Shown: positions 54,375 through 63,310 of the stretch, one piece after another | How positions within the stretch are numbered: the first letter of the stretch is position 1 | Layout of the letters: each line of letters opens with the position of its first letter | Source: an uncultured Eubacteriales bacterium | Lineage (GTDB): Bacteria; Bacillota; Clostridia; Christensenellales; Aristaeellaceae | Assembly: GCA_900548145.1 (NCBI GenBank) | Contig: URJB01000004.1 | Span: 1-64,000 of the forward strand | Direction: 5' to 3' | Length of the DNA stretch: 64,000 bases | Program-made: the position numbers and the translations under genes | Notes under the pieces: generated by a model | What the model saw: only the letters and a program-made list of their open reading frames with translations | Told to the model about the DNA's origin: nothing | Database searches by the model: none

Positions 54375-55091
54375 ATGGCAACTCTTCCGAAAAACTACCG
54401 GCGCGATTGTCTGTTAGGAGCGCTGGGCGCGCTGCTCATGCTCATGGGCGATCTTTGCCTGAGCGTCATCCCGGCTTATCCGGGCGACAGCGGGCTTTTC
54501 CTGCGGGAAGCCTACCTGAGCGGCGCTTACCCCGGTTGGCGTCTGCCGCTCCTGCTGGGAACGGGGCTTGTCGGTATGGCGCTGAACTATTTCAGCGTCC
54601 GTGTCTGCTATACGCAAGTTCAGCCCCAATATCGTAAGACCCGGGAGGCGCTTTTGACCGGCGGTGTGATCTACCTCACCTCCGCCGCTGCGCTGCATCT
54701 GCTCATCGGCAGTCTGGTCGACTGGACGAGCATGCTCTCGCCCCTGCTGGGCCGCGAGGAAGCGGCAGCGCTGATTCAGTCGCAATACACCCGGCTTTCC
54801 CCCGCCACGCTGGTCGCCTATGGGGGCATGATTTTGCTGATTGTTGGAAACGCATGGGCTGTTTGGACAAAGAAAACTTTTCTGCCGCGCAGGATTTTCT
54901 TCTTTCAACCGCTGGTATGGCAGCTTTTGTTCATCCTGATCCCGGACGTGCGCCAGCTGTACGGCGCAGAGGTCTCCACCTGGGCTTTCGTTCTCAGTCA
55001 GGGGTCCGGCAACGCGGCGCTGCTGATCTGGATGCTGGCCAACGCCGTATGGGCGCAGCAGCAAATCCAAGCGAAAAAAAGGGGCGAATGA
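54375..55091 (+). CDS. DUF6796-like membrane protein, first gene of the operon
   Basis: The 238-residue protein has six or so hydrophobic segments, beginning LLGALGALLMLMGDLCLSVIP. It is related to the product at 61716, which begins in the same way (LGLFGAFLTLIGDLILG). I think both belong to DUF6796, whose function is unknown. AGGAGG lies 7 bases before the ATG at 54375. The stop codon overlaps the next start (ATGA). Confidence 0.78.
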   Translation: MATLPKNYRRDCLLGALGALLMLMGDLCLSVIPAYPGDSGLFLREAYLSGAYPGWRLPLLLGTGLVGMALNYFSVRVCYTQVQPQYRKTREALLTGGVIYLTSAAALHLLIGSLVDWTSMLSPLLGREEAAALIQSQYTRLSPATLVAYGGMILLIVGNAWAVWTKKTFLPRRIFFFQPLVWQLLFILIPDVRQLYGAEVSTWAFVLSQGSGNAALLIWMLANAVWAQQQIQAKKRGE

Positions 55092-55861
55092 AAGTGAAAA
55101 TCTATTTCTTCGGTTCACAGGACGCAAAAACCCTTCTGCTGCTTCCCGGCACCTGCTGCCACTGGAAAAGCAACTTCGGCCATGTGATCCCGCTGCTCAT
55201 GCAGGATTACCACGTTCTGTGCGTCAGCTACGACGGCTTCGACGAAACGGAGCGGACGGAGTTCCCCACCATGCTGGAAGAAACGGAAAAGATCGAAAAA
55301 TATATCAGGGAGCATTGCGGCGGCCGCATTCACGGGGCCTATGGCTGCTCGCTGGGCGGCTCGTTCGTCGGTCTGCTGACGGCCCGGCAAAACATCCATA
55401 TGGACGTCGGCATTCTGGGCAGCTCTGATCTGGATCAGTCCTCTCCCTTGGCCGCCAAGCTGCAAACGTCCATGCTGATCCCGCTGCTTTATCCGCTGAT
55501 TCGGGACGGGCAGTTCAAATCCCGCTTTCTGCAGCGGCGCATGGAAAAGTGGCGTGCTGAAGGCGGCGCGTATGCCGAAGCCTTTATGGAAATGATGGGC
55601 GGCGCACGTCCGTACATTACGGAGCGCAGCTGCAAAAACCAGTTCTATTCCGACCTGATCACGCCGCTGCCGGACAGAATCGACGTGCCCGGCACGGAAA
55701 TTCACATCTTCCATGCCCTGAAAATGGGAAGAAAGTACCGTGCCCGGTATGAGCGGCACTTCGCCCATCCGACCCTGCACGAGCAGGACCTGCAGCATGA
55801 AGAACTGTTGGCCTGTCAGCCCAGGCATTGGGTGCAGCTGGTCAAGAGCATCGTCCATTGA
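55088..55861 (+). CDS. Alpha/beta-hydrolase
   Basis: The 257-residue protein shows the fold's order: LLLLPGTCCHWKSNF (oxyanion region), VSYDGFDETERTEF, and the nucleophile elbow YGCSLGGS (about Ser100). A late His (HEQDLQHEELL) could complete the triad. It has no signal peptide. It is clearly related to the frameshifted hydrolase at 57665, with which it shares the spacing YDGF...EF...GG.I..YG.S. The substrate is unknown. It is translationally coupled to the membrane protein upstream. Confidence 0.85.
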   Translation: MKVKIYFFGSQDAKTLLLLPGTCCHWKSNFGHVIPLLMQDYHVLCVSYDGFDETERTEFPTMLEETEKIEKYIREHCGGRIHGAYGCSLGGSFVGLLTARQNIHMDVGILGSSDLDQSSPLAAKLQTSMLIPLLYPLIRDGQFKSRFLQRRMEKWRAEGGAYAEAFMEMMGGARPYITERSCKNQFYSDLITPLPDRIDVPGTEIHIFHALKMGRKYRARYERHFAHPTLHEQDLQHEELLACQPRHWVQLVKSIVH

Positions 55862-55880
55862 AGAAAGGAAGGCGGAGACC

Positions 55881-56962
55881 ATGAGCGTTTTTGCTTCCCT
55901 GCTGCGCACGGCCTACCGGGTCTCCGGGGCGAAAAAGGCCTTTGCCCTGCCGGAGGACAAAATTGTGCCGGTGATCGAAAAGCAGACGGGTCGATTTTCC
56001 GATTTGGGCAAACTGGCCGCCGTCGAAGAAAACGTGCTCCACGGGAAGCTGGGTTTGCGTCAGAAAGGCCATGGCAAGGTCGGCCCCGATGGAGGAAGCC
56101 ACCACCAGCGCCAGCCGCGTTACGCCGCAGCTGCACAGAAATTCCTCCACCTGACGCACCTCATCGTCACCGCGGCGTATTCGTTCCCACCGATCGCAAG
56201 GCTTACTATGAAACGATCGATGTAAACGGCTTTCCCTGCCTGATCGTCCGGGAAAAACCGCAGCCTGCCAAACGGGCGATCCTCTATTTCTTCGGCGGCG
56301 GCATGGTCATCGGCCCCGACAAGGGCGACCTGCCTGTCATACGCAAGCTGGGCCGGGATACCGGCTGCGACGTGTGGTTCCCGTTCTATCCTCTCTGTAC
56401 GGAACACTGCATCACTACGAGCTACGCCATGGTTTACGAGTGCTACCGGCGAATGATCGACCTTTACGGCGGCGGGGACGTCAGCACCTGCGGCTTTTCC
56501 TCCGGCGGGGCGCTGGCGCTGGGAATCGCCGCCCACAACAACGCGCTGGGCGCGCCGCTGCCTCCGCCCCGGCATATCGTGGCAGTTTCTCCCGGCGAAG
56601 TACCGTGGAACGACGCGGAAAAGGCGCGGATGCAGGCCTTGAACGACAAGGATGTTTCCATCGACTACGCCTTTATGACGCTGGTGGAAAAATTCATGCG
56701 TCACGGCCAGGAAAACGTTCCCGATTATATGATTTCCGGCTCCCGCGGCGATTTTTCCGGCGTAGGCGATATTCATTTCTTTTACAGTGCCGACGAGGTG
56801 CTCTACGGCGCGCTGCCGGACTTTGAAACGGCCTGTCAACGGGCGCACGTTCCCCATACCGCTTTCGCCCGGCCGGGCATGGTGCATTGCTACTGTATGC
56901 TCCCCTATTTCAAGGAAGCGAAAGAGGACTTCGGCAAGATCACGGCGATTCTGAGAAAATGA
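55881..56962 (+). pseudogene. HSL-type alpha/beta-hydrolase interrupted by a 176-bp insert
   Basis: Codons 1-35 (MSVFASLLRTAYRVSGAKKA...) and the part after 56163 (RGVFVPTDRKAYYETIDVNG...) belong to one gene. Bases 55987-56162 interrupt it; taking out exactly these 176 bases joins the frames at ...EKQNRHRG and gives 301 codons without a stop. The restored protein has the oxyanion motif YFFGGGMVIG and the nucleophile elbow GFSSGG, as in hormone-sensitive-lipase-type esterases, and His in MVHCYCM near the end. As it stands the frame is broken inside the insert, so only a short peptide or an internally started fragment could be made. Confidence 0.88.
55987..56162 (-). repeat. 176-bp inverted copy of 59179-59354
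   Basis: Read on the minus strand this segment equals bases 59179-59354 at every position I compared. The donor is an internal piece of the hydrolase gene at 59002. Identity ends sharply on both sides, and no target duplication longer than one base is visible. Confidence 0.95.
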
Positions 56963-56975
56963 AGAGGTGAAAAGC

Positions 56976-57665
56976 ATGGAACGAAAGGAAACCATTCGCA
57001 ATGCCTATCGTCTGACGGGCAGCAATGATTTTTACGACGGAATGATAACCTGCTCCACACTGCCGGGAAAGGCCGTCTGCCGCCTGGTATGGGGAATGAA
57101 CAAGGCCGAATGCGACGATTATCTGGCCCGTGCATTGTCCGGCATTCCGGAAGATTTCTCGGGGAAGCTGCTGGAAGTTCCGGTGGGAACGGGGATCCTC
57201 ACCATGCCGGTTTATCAGACGCTGCCGCGGGCCGAGATCACCTGTCTCGACTATTCCCCGGATATGATGGCGCAGGCGCGGGAAAAAGCGGAACGGCTGG
57301 GGCTGAAAAACGTCGCTTTTGAACAGGGCGACGTAGGCGCTCTCCCCTATAGAGACGGCAGCTTTGATATCGTTCTTTCGCTCAACGGCTTTCACGCGTT
57401 TCCAGACAAGGAGGCCGCCTATCGGGAAACCTTCCGGGTTTTGAAGCCCGGCGGAACGTTCTGCGGCTGCTTTTATGTAAAGGACGGATTTTCACGAACG
57501 GACTGGTTCATCCGCCATGCCTATGAACCGGCCAAATTCTTCACGCCGCCCTATGAAACCGTGACCAGTCTGCAAGCCAGATTGAATGGCCTGTACGAAA
57601 CCGCAAAGGTCGGCAGCTTAAAGGGCATCGCGTGGTTTGTATGCCGGAAAGGGGCGCAGCCGTAA
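56976..57665 (+). CDS. Class I SAM-dependent methyltransferase
   Basis: The 229-residue protein has the UbiE-like core: motif I LLEVPVGTGILTMPVY (about 66-80), the acidic residue after strand 2 (CLDYSPDMMAQA), QGDVGALPYRDGSFDIV and FRVLKPGGTF. The usual Gly after the first acidic residue is Pro (EVPVGTG), as in some subgroups. No membrane helix is seen. The ATG at 56976 follows GAGGTG by 6 bases; a GTG three codons earlier is less likely. Its stop codon overlaps the next start (TAATG). Confidence 0.9.
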   Translation: MERKETIRNAYRLTGSNDFYDGMITCSTLPGKAVCRLVWGMNKAECDDYLARALSGIPEDFSGKLLEVPVGTGILTMPVYQTLPRAEITCLDYSPDMMAQAREKAERLGLKNVAFEQGDVGALPYRDGSFDIVLSLNGFHAFPDKEAAYRETFRVLKPGGTFCGCFYVKDGFSRTDWFIRHAYEPAKFFTPPYETVTSLQARLNGLYETAKVGSLKGIAWFVCRKGAQP

Positions 57666-58464
57666 TGAAATATTTCGAATTTGGTCAGGAAAATTCAGGA
57701 TTGATGGTATTGCTGCACGCGGCGGCGTCAGCTACCGCGGTATGCTGCCGTCGGCGGAAGAAATGGCGAAGGTCTATCACGTAGTGCTGGTGGCCTATGA
57801 CGGCTTCAATCCCGACGAGCCGGAAACGGAGTTTCAGTCGCCCATGGACGAAGCCAAACGGCTGGGCGATTATCTGGTGGAGCATTATGGCGGAAAGGTC
57901 GATATTTTCTACGGAATTTCCTACGGCTGCCGGGTGCTGATGGAAGTGCTGGCCGATCCGCGGCTGACCATTACGACCACCATTGCCGATGGCATGGGAC
58001 TGCGGGACTATCCCAACATCCGCAGTAAATGGGGAAAGGACGTTTACTGTTTTTTCTTCACCGGGATTTTTTACGCGGTCATGGGCCATCCCGGTCCCAG
58101 AAGGAAGAAATTTCTCGCAAAGATCAGTGGCAGAACGCTGGAGGAGGCCGACCGAATCCTGTACGGCAAGGCCACATGGAAAAGCTGGAAAAATCAGGAC
58201 TACTTCCTGATCGGTCGCAAAACCGACTATTCCCTGTTTACAAAGGCGGATATGTACCTCTGGTACGGGATCAAGGGCACCGTGGACAAAAAGCTGTCCG
58301 CCAACCTTGACCAATTAAAACGGGGCGGCTATCCCTTCGAGGAAAAAATCTTCTCCGATCTGGGCCACGGCGGTCTGGCCGGCGAACACCCGCAGCAATT
58401 TTCACAGGAAATACAGGCAGCGCACCGGCGCTCCCTTGAAAAAGCAAGGAGGGATTCAAAATGA
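57665..58464 (+). pseudogene. Alpha/beta-hydrolase with a one-base frameshift
   Basis: Reading from the ATG at 57665 gives MKYFEFGQENSGLMVLLH, the normal start of the fold. At 57719-57727 the oxyanion motif should read HGGGVSYRG but one G of a GGC run is missing, and the rest continues in the +2 frame: YHVVLVAYDGFNPDEPETEF, the nucleophile elbow YGISYG and FSDLGHGGLAGEHP. The total of 800 bases is one short of 267 codons. A sequencing error, a true mutation, or slippage in the run could explain it. It is a sister of the hydrolase at 55088. Confidence 0.85.
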
Positions 58465-58949
58465 TCCTGCAGGTGATTTTGGAAGGAATCGGTTTGGGCG
58501 CTATCCTCATGCTGGTATGCGCCTTCGGCATCCGCAAAGGCGCGGTGGGGATGGTGCATCTTTATCATGACGATGTACAGCGGCGCTGCATTCAGTTGGG
58601 TCTGACGACCCGGGAAGAAATTCAGCGAAACGCCATCCGAATGAAAATCTGCTGTCTTCCGATCTATCTCGCCTATGTGCTGGTCTGTGTTTACGCCGTC
58701 AACGGCGCGCGGGGATTCGTGGCGGGCTTCTGGCAGCTGCTGGTCATCCTGTCCCTGATGAACCTGATCGACCGGCTGTTGATCGACGGTTACTGGGTAG
58801 GCCGCACCAAGGCCTGGACGATCCCCGGCACGGAGGACCTGAAGCCCTACATCACGCCTCTCGACGCAAAGCGCAAGTGGCTTTTCGGCACGGTGGGCGT
58901 AGCGGTGATCGCGGCGGCGCTTTCCGGGTTGATGGCGCTGATCCTGTAA
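58461..58949 (+). CDS. Uncharacterised membrane protein
   Basis: The 162-residue protein has four hydrophobic segments (about 5-22, 63-82, 88-105 and 140-160). I do not recognise the family. It is coupled to the frameshifted hydrolase by a 4-base overlap (ATGA), which suggests that the upstream frame is normally translated to its end. A gap of 52 bases to the next gene is the widest in this part of the operon. Confidence 0.8.
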   Translation: MILQVILEGIGLGAILMLVCAFGIRKGAVGMVHLYHDDVQRRCIQLGLTTREEIQRNAIRMKICCLPIYLAYVLVCVYAVNGARGFVAGFWQLLVILSLMNLIDRLLIDGYWVGRTKAWTIPGTEDLKPYITPLDAKRKWLFGTVGVAVIAAALSGLMALIL

Positions 58950-59001
58950 AGCTGCCAGGTCTGACCCAAATTTTCATTTCATCTTGTGGAGGGGAAATAC
59001 C

Positions 59002-59790
59002 GTGCGGTTTGAAACCATTGGGAACCCTCAAAATCCCGCTGTGCTGTTCTTTCACGCCATGGGCGTGACCGGGGCCAGCAGCGAGCTGGTGGCGCGGAAT
59101 TTGCAGGAGCGCTATTTCTGCATTCTGCCCACTTCCACGGTTTACTGCGCCGGGCAAACCTACGCCGGCAAGGCGGACGAGGTGCGTCAGGTGGAGGAAT
59201 TTCTGTGCAGCTGCGGCGTAACGCGGCTGGCGCTGGTGGTGGCTTCCTCCATCGGGGCCGACCTTGCCATGGCCTTTCTGACGCAAACCCAGCTTCCCGT
59301 GGAGCACGTTTTCTTCGACGGCGGCCAGTTTGCCCAAATCGGAAAATCGACCCGCCGGATCATGGTTCCTTTCCTGTATCTGGCCATCAAGAGCCTGTAC
59401 TGGTCGAAGGGGAAAACGCTCAAGAAGGTCATGTGGTGCGATGACGAGAGCATCAAGCCGTATTTCATTGCCGCCGGACAAGCGCTGCGTTACGGCAACA
59501 TGCGCCGCCAGTTGACGGACAGTCTGGAGGACAAGCCCTTCCCCGCGCTGCCTGACGAGGTGCAGAAGTATACGTACTTCGAATTCGGCAGTGCGGAGGA
59601 GCACTACAAATACTGCGAGGCCGTGAAAAAGGCTTATCCCTACGGCCAATACCCGGTCTTTGAGGGATACCAGCATATGCAGTTTCAGATTCGCGACCCC
59701 AAGGGTTTTGCGGCAATGCTGACCTCCATCGTGGAGCAAGACCGCTTGCCGGAGCTGCCATTCTTAAGGAAAGAGAAGAAAGCCGCATGA
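59002..59790 (+). CDS. Alpha/beta-hydrolase, source of the 176-bp copy
   Basis: The 262-residue protein has the order VLFFHAMGVTGASSELVA, VVASSIGADLAMAFL (nucleophile elbow with Ala in place of the first Gly) and YQHMQFQIRDP, with His near the expected position. The GTG start at 59002 follows GGAGGGG by about 7 bases. Codons 60-118 are the segment that is repeated in inverse orientation at 55987-56162. The frame here is intact. It overlaps the next gene by four bases. Confidence 0.85.
   Translation: MRFETIGNPQNPAVLFFHAMGVTGASSELVARNLQERYFCILPTSTVYCAGQTYAGKADEVRQVEEFLCSCGVTRLALVVASSIGADLAMAFLTQTQLPVEHVFFDGGQFAQIGKSTRRIMVPFLYLAIKSLYWSKGKTLKKVMWCDDESIKPYFIAAGQALRYGNMRRQLTDSLEDKPFPALPDEVQKYTYFEFGSAEEHYKYCEAVKKAYPYGQYPVFEGYQHMQFQIRDPKGFAAMLTSIVEQDRLPELPFLRKEKKAA
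59179..59354 (+). repeat. Donor copy of the 176-bp inverted repeat
   Basis: This coding segment and 55987-56162 form a perfect inverted repeat around a 3,016-base interval. Both copies are inside the same predicted transcript, in opposite orientation. Confidence 0.95.
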
Positions 59791-60407
59791 GAAAGAATTA
59801 TCTGGTCGCCGCCTTTGAAACCACCCTGTCGCAAAAATTTCCGTCTCAGGCCGAAACACTGAAAGCGGCCTTCGAAGCCCGGCTGAATCAGCTGCGCTCG
59901 GAGAACGCCGGCGCCTCCCCGGAACTGCAGCGACATCTGGAAGGGCAGATTCTGCCGGGGATCGCGGTCTATGAAACACTGCTGACTGTTCTTTCCAAGG
60001 ATGAAGCCCTGAGCACCGTTCACGGCTATGTGGAGCAGCGGGCGTGGCGGCTGAAAAAAGCGTTTCTCAAGCTGATGCGGCTTCCCGGCCTGTACCGAAA
60101 GGTGCCGGGCATCTTCTCTACCCAAACACCGAAGCTGTTCGGCGAAACGGCGGGCTTTGCCGCGCGGGAAATTCAAACCGCCGGCGGCGTATGGCGTATC
60201 GACATGACGAAATGTCCCTATCACGACGCGTGTGTACGCTACGGCTGCCCGGAGCTGTGCCCCAGCTTCTGTGACAGCGACGACATTACCTACGACGGTC
60301 TGCATCCGAATCTCGTCTGGCGGCGAACCAAAACGCTGGGCCGCGGCGATGACTGCTGCGACTTCTACCTGAAAATCGCCGGAAAATGGGAGGGACAGGC
60401 GCGATGA
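59787..60407 (+). CDS. ATC-hydrolase-family cysteine-rich protein
   Basis: The 206-residue protein matches the L-2-amino-thiazoline-4-carboxylic acid (ATC) hydrolase family: CPYHDACVRYGCPELCPSFCDSDD (about 148-171), followed by LHPNLVWRRTKTLGRGDDCCDF. Six to eight cysteines with one His and several Asp are clustered and could bind metal or serve catalysis. The founding enzyme opens the thiazoline ring of ATC to N-carbamoyl-cysteine; many homologues in Clostridia have no known substrate. A second family member is two genes downstream. Both ends overlap neighbours by four bases. Confidence 0.85.
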   Translation: MRKNYLVAAFETTLSQKFPSQAETLKAAFEARLNQLRSENAGASPELQRHLEGQILPGIAVYETLLTVLSKDEALSTVHGYVEQRAWRLKKAFLKLMRLPGLYRKVPGIFSTQTPKLFGETAGFAAREIQTAGGVWRIDMTKCPYHDACVRYGCPELCPSFCDSDDITYDGLHPNLVWRRTKTLGRGDDCCDFYLKIAGKWEGQAR

Positions 60408-61042
60408 AAGTTGACACGCTGGAGGAAAGCCACATTTCCGACATCGGCCACGCTTTTGGCTACTACGATTACGGTTCCAAGCACGGACTGATCGACGCGT
60501 TTCCCAGCCGGGACGCGGCGGCGGCCTTCATCCGCGGCTACGTGCGGATGTCGCTTCTAGGAGGTCTGCTCCACACCACGAGCGAAAAAGGCGAGGCCTA
60601 TATCGCCTACAAGCGTCCCGGAGAAAAGCTTCGGCTCAAGGCCGTTCTGCCGTTGGCAAAAGGGCTGCTGGGTTCCATGAGCTTCGGCGACCTGATGCGC
60701 TTTGCCCGGATCATGGCCAAAGGCGAGCCGGGATTGGACAAGCGCTTCGACAAGGAAAAGAAGCCCTACCTGTTCGTCGGAATGGTCTGTGTGCGGGAGT
60801 CATATCAGGGGCAGGGCTACATGCGCAAGGTTCTGAAGCTGGCCTATGACGAGGCCGACCGGCTGGGCGTGCCGGTGATTCTGGAGACCGACGCGCAGTC
60901 CAAATGCGACAAGTACATCCATCTGGGCATGGAACTGGCCGGAACGCGCCGCTTCGGGGAGCACGGCGTGCTATACGACCTTATCAAATACCCGTCTGCG
61001 CCCCGGTGCAGCGAATCATCGTCACGGAGGGATCAGGAATGA
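60404..61042 (+). CDS. GNAT-family N-acetyltransferase
   Basis: The 212-residue protein has a C-terminal GNAT core: FVGMVCVRESYQGQGYMRKVLKLAYDEADRLGVPVILETDA contains the acetyl-CoA-binding R/Q-x-x-G-x-G/A pattern (QGQGYM, about 139-144) and strand 5. The N-terminal half is less typical and includes SKHGLIDAFPSRDAAAAFIRGYV. It lies between the two ATC-hydrolase-family genes with 4-base overlaps on both sides, so its substrate may carry the amine that those enzymes expose. That link is inference. Confidence 0.88.
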   Translation: MKVDTLEESHISDIGHAFGYYDYGSKHGLIDAFPSRDAAAAFIRGYVRMSLLGGLLHTTSEKGEAYIAYKRPGEKLRLKAVLPLAKGLLGSMSFGDLMRFARIMAKGEPGLDKRFDKEKKPYLFVGMVCVRESYQGQGYMRKVLKLAYDEADRLGVPVILETDAQSKCDKYIHLGMELAGTRRFGEHGVLYDLIKYPSAPRCSESSSRRDQE

Positions 61043-61677
61043 AGTACGTTGGAATGCCCCTGGGCATGTGGGCGCTGTTTTCCCAGTCGTTTTGCTGTCA
61101 GCTGACGGCAGTGTTCGGCTACGACAAGGCCACGGCCAAGGCGGTGACTCAAAAGGCAAAGCCGAAATACAAAGAGATCATTCACGAGCTGCCGCCCTTT
61201 GAAAAAGGCGACCGTTTTCAGATGAATATCGTCAACTGCGCCATGCTGTGTGCGTTCGTCCTGTCGATGCCCCAGCGTCCCGACGTGGAGCGGCTGACGG
61301 ATTACTACGCCAGGGCCATGATGACTAAGCCTATGCGGTGGTTCTGCTGCAAAAGCGGAAAGAGCAAATACACGGAAAAAGACATTGCCGGGATGAAGGC
61401 CACGGCGGCCCTGAAAGCCGCCGATCGGAACCCCTATTCGTGGAACATGGACTTTTTCGAGTACCCGGACGGCAGCGGCTACGAAGGCCGTTTCACCAAG
61501 TGCGGCATCTGCGAACTGATGAAAAAGCTGGGGCTTTACGATCTCACGCCCGCCATGTGCCACTTGGACTACACCATGAGCGACGCCGGCGGTGTAACGG
61601 ACTTTGTGCGGGAATACACCCTTGCCTCCGGCGGGCCGTACTGCGACTGCGGCTACAAAAAGAAGGCTGGACGCTGA
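61039..61677 (+). CDS. Second ATC-hydrolase-family protein
   Basis: The 212-residue protein shares the family layout: RFTKCGICELMKKLGLYDLTPAMCHLDYTMSD (about 150-182), then a late GGPYCDCGYKKK in place of the CDF end. An earlier stretch FEKGDRFQMNIVNCAMLCAFVL (about 54-75) adds two more Cys residues. It differs enough from the product at 59787 to suggest a different substrate or a hetero-complex. Start and preceding stop overlap as ATGA. Confidence 0.85.
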   Translation: MKYVGMPLGMWALFSQSFCCQLTAVFGYDKATAKAVTQKAKPKYKEIIHELPPFEKGDRFQMNIVNCAMLCAFVLSMPQRPDVERLTDYYARAMMTKPMRWFCCKSGKSKYTEKDIAGMKATAALKAADRNPYSWNMDFFEYPDGSGYEGRFTKCGICELMKKLGLYDLTPAMCHLDYTMSDAGGVTDFVREYTLASGGPYCDCGYKKKAGR

Positions 61678-61715
61678 CGGCGGCGGCTCAACGAACTACG
61701 AAAGGGCTGAAAACC

Positions 61716-62456
61716 ATGAAGGATTTCAACGATATCGGGATTTCCCGCAAGCTGGACTGGCCGCGCATTCAACATCTATTCCGTCTTGGGCTGTTTGGCG
61801 CGTTTTTGACGCTGATCGGCGATCTGATTCTGGGCTGGGGCGTACAGGATGAAACGCTGACGGGCATTCTGCGGATGTATTCGGCGTATACGGGCACCTC
61901 CGACGGCGGCATTTTCGCTTCGGCGCTGCTGGGTCTTCTGGGGCTTACGCTGGAGGGGCTGTGCTACTTCGGAGTTTACCGGCTGTTCGCAGAAAATGCG
62001 CCCCAATATGCTCACCGCTATCGGGCCGGAATCTTCGGCTACGTGATCTTCGGTGACTGCGGGTTCCACGTGCCGGTTTGCGCCGCCGTGTTTCTGATGA
62101 AGCACGGGCTTTCCACGGAACTGTTGGAGAAATACGCGGCGTATTTCGTCACCCCGTCCACCGCACTGTTCTGGATTTTCTTCCTTGTGCTGGTGATCAC
62201 GCAGATTCAGGTCTTCGCCAAGGGACTAACCCCCTATCCGAAAGGCTGCTGGGTATTCTCGCTGCCCGTGGGCATGGCCGCGGCCATGCTGCTGAAGGTC
62301 TTTGGCAATCAGCCGTGGGTCAACGCGCTGACCTGCGCATGGATCAGCATCGGCAACCTGTGGATGTTCGGCGGACTGCTGGCGGCAATGAAAAAGGCGA
62401 GAATCAACGAGGGAGGAAACGAACATGCTGTATTCAGAAAAACTGGAGCTCTTTGA
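61716..62456 (+). CDS. DUF6796-like membrane protein, second copy
   Basis: The 246-residue protein has six or seven hydrophobic segments; the first, LGLFGAFLTLIGDLILGWG, matches the product at 54375, and the overall layout is the same. I place both in DUF6796 with moderate certainty. AAAGG is the only weak ribosome site before the ATG at 61716. Its last 32 bases overlap the following hydrolase gene. Confidence 0.78.
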   Translation: MKDFNDIGISRKLDWPRIQHLFRLGLFGAFLTLIGDLILGWGVQDETLTGILRMYSAYTGTSDGGIFASALLGLLGLTLEGLCYFGVYRLFAENAPQYAHRYRAGIFGYVIFGDCGFHVPVCAAVFLMKHGLSTELLEKYAAYFVTPSTALFWIFFLVLVITQIQVFAKGLTPYPKGCWVFSLPVGMAAAMLLKVFGNQPWVNALTCAWISIGNLWMFGGLLAAMKKARINEGGNEHAVFRKTGAL

Positions 62457-63276
62457 AAAGGAGCACCCATGCCAGTTCGTCACGGTGGACGGTGCGCGCT
62501 TCCGCTATATTCTGTGCGGCAGGGAGGGCGGAAAAACGCTGGTGCTGCTTAACGGCGGCATGAATACGCTGGAAATGTGGATGGATTACGTGGACGATCT
62601 TTCCCAAGAAAACCGGGTGCTGCTTTTCGATTATCCGCAAGAGCTTCGCACCAATCAGGAGCTCGTCGTGGGGATGCACGGCTTCTTCCGGCGGCTGGAC
62701 ATCCGGGAGCCGATCTTCGTCGGGGCCAGTGACGGCGGCATGGTGTCGCAAATTTATGTGCAGAAATATCCGGGCGAAACCGGCGGACTGATCCTGATCT
62801 CCACCGGCGGCATGGATGAAAACACGCTGAAAAGTCTGAAGCGGAAATACCTCCTTGCCCCCGTCATGCTGTGGCATATGAAGCACTGCAATTACGAAAA
62901 GCTCAAGCCGCGGCTCATCAAGGCCGGCATGAGCCATCTCCGCAACGAAAGCGCCGAGGAAGTCGCCTACGCGCAGAATATGTTCGAGACGATCTTCAAG
63001 GATTACCCGCAGGCAAAGGACGTGCATATTTCGAGCCTGCTGGCCGATCTGATGAACCAGAAGCCCGTTACTGCGGCGGATTTTGAAGCGCTGCAAGGCA
63101 AAATTCTTCTCATCCTGCCCGATCAGGATTTTTTCTCCGGCCAGATGCAGCAGGATCTGATCCGCCTGATGCACCAGCCGAAAATCGCCTGCGTCTCCGG
63201 CGGGCACCTGTCCACCGTGTTGAAAACGGAGGATTACCTGCGCACGATCCACGATTTTCTTGATTCGCTGAACTGA
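62425..63276 (+). CDS. Alpha/beta-hydrolase
   Basis: The 283-residue protein follows the classical order: LVLLNGGMNTLEMWMDYV (oxyanion region), VLLFDYPQELRTNQELV, the nucleophile elbow VGASDGG (Ser near 106), LLILPDQDFFS with the acid and GGHLSTVLKTEDY with the histidine. All triad residues can be placed, so it should be active. It is closer to the MhpC/menH-like group than its operon neighbours. GGGAGGAAACGAAC precedes the ATG inside the upstream gene. Confidence 0.88.
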   Translation: MLYSEKLELFEKEHPCQFVTVDGARFRYILCGREGGKTLVLLNGGMNTLEMWMDYVDDLSQENRVLLFDYPQELRTNQELVVGMHGFFRRLDIREPIFVGASDGGMVSQIYVQKYPGETGGLILISTGGMDENTLKSLKRKYLLAPVMLWHMKHCNYEKLKPRLIKAGMSHLRNESAEEVAYAQNMFETIFKDYPQAKDVHISSLLADLMNQKPVTAADFEALQGKILLILPDQDFFSGQMQQDLIRLMHQPKIACVSGGHLSTVLKTEDYLRTIHDFLDSLN

Positions 63277-63310
63277 TCTCGCGTCCGTCGCCGGGCGTAA
63301 GGAGCATTGT

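Noticed and set aside
56303..56962. A separate hydrolase gene starting at an internal ATG
   Set aside because: The codons between 56163 and 56303 are conserved-looking hydrolase sequence and join the upstream codons exactly once the 176-bp insert is removed, so this is the rear part of one interrupted gene.
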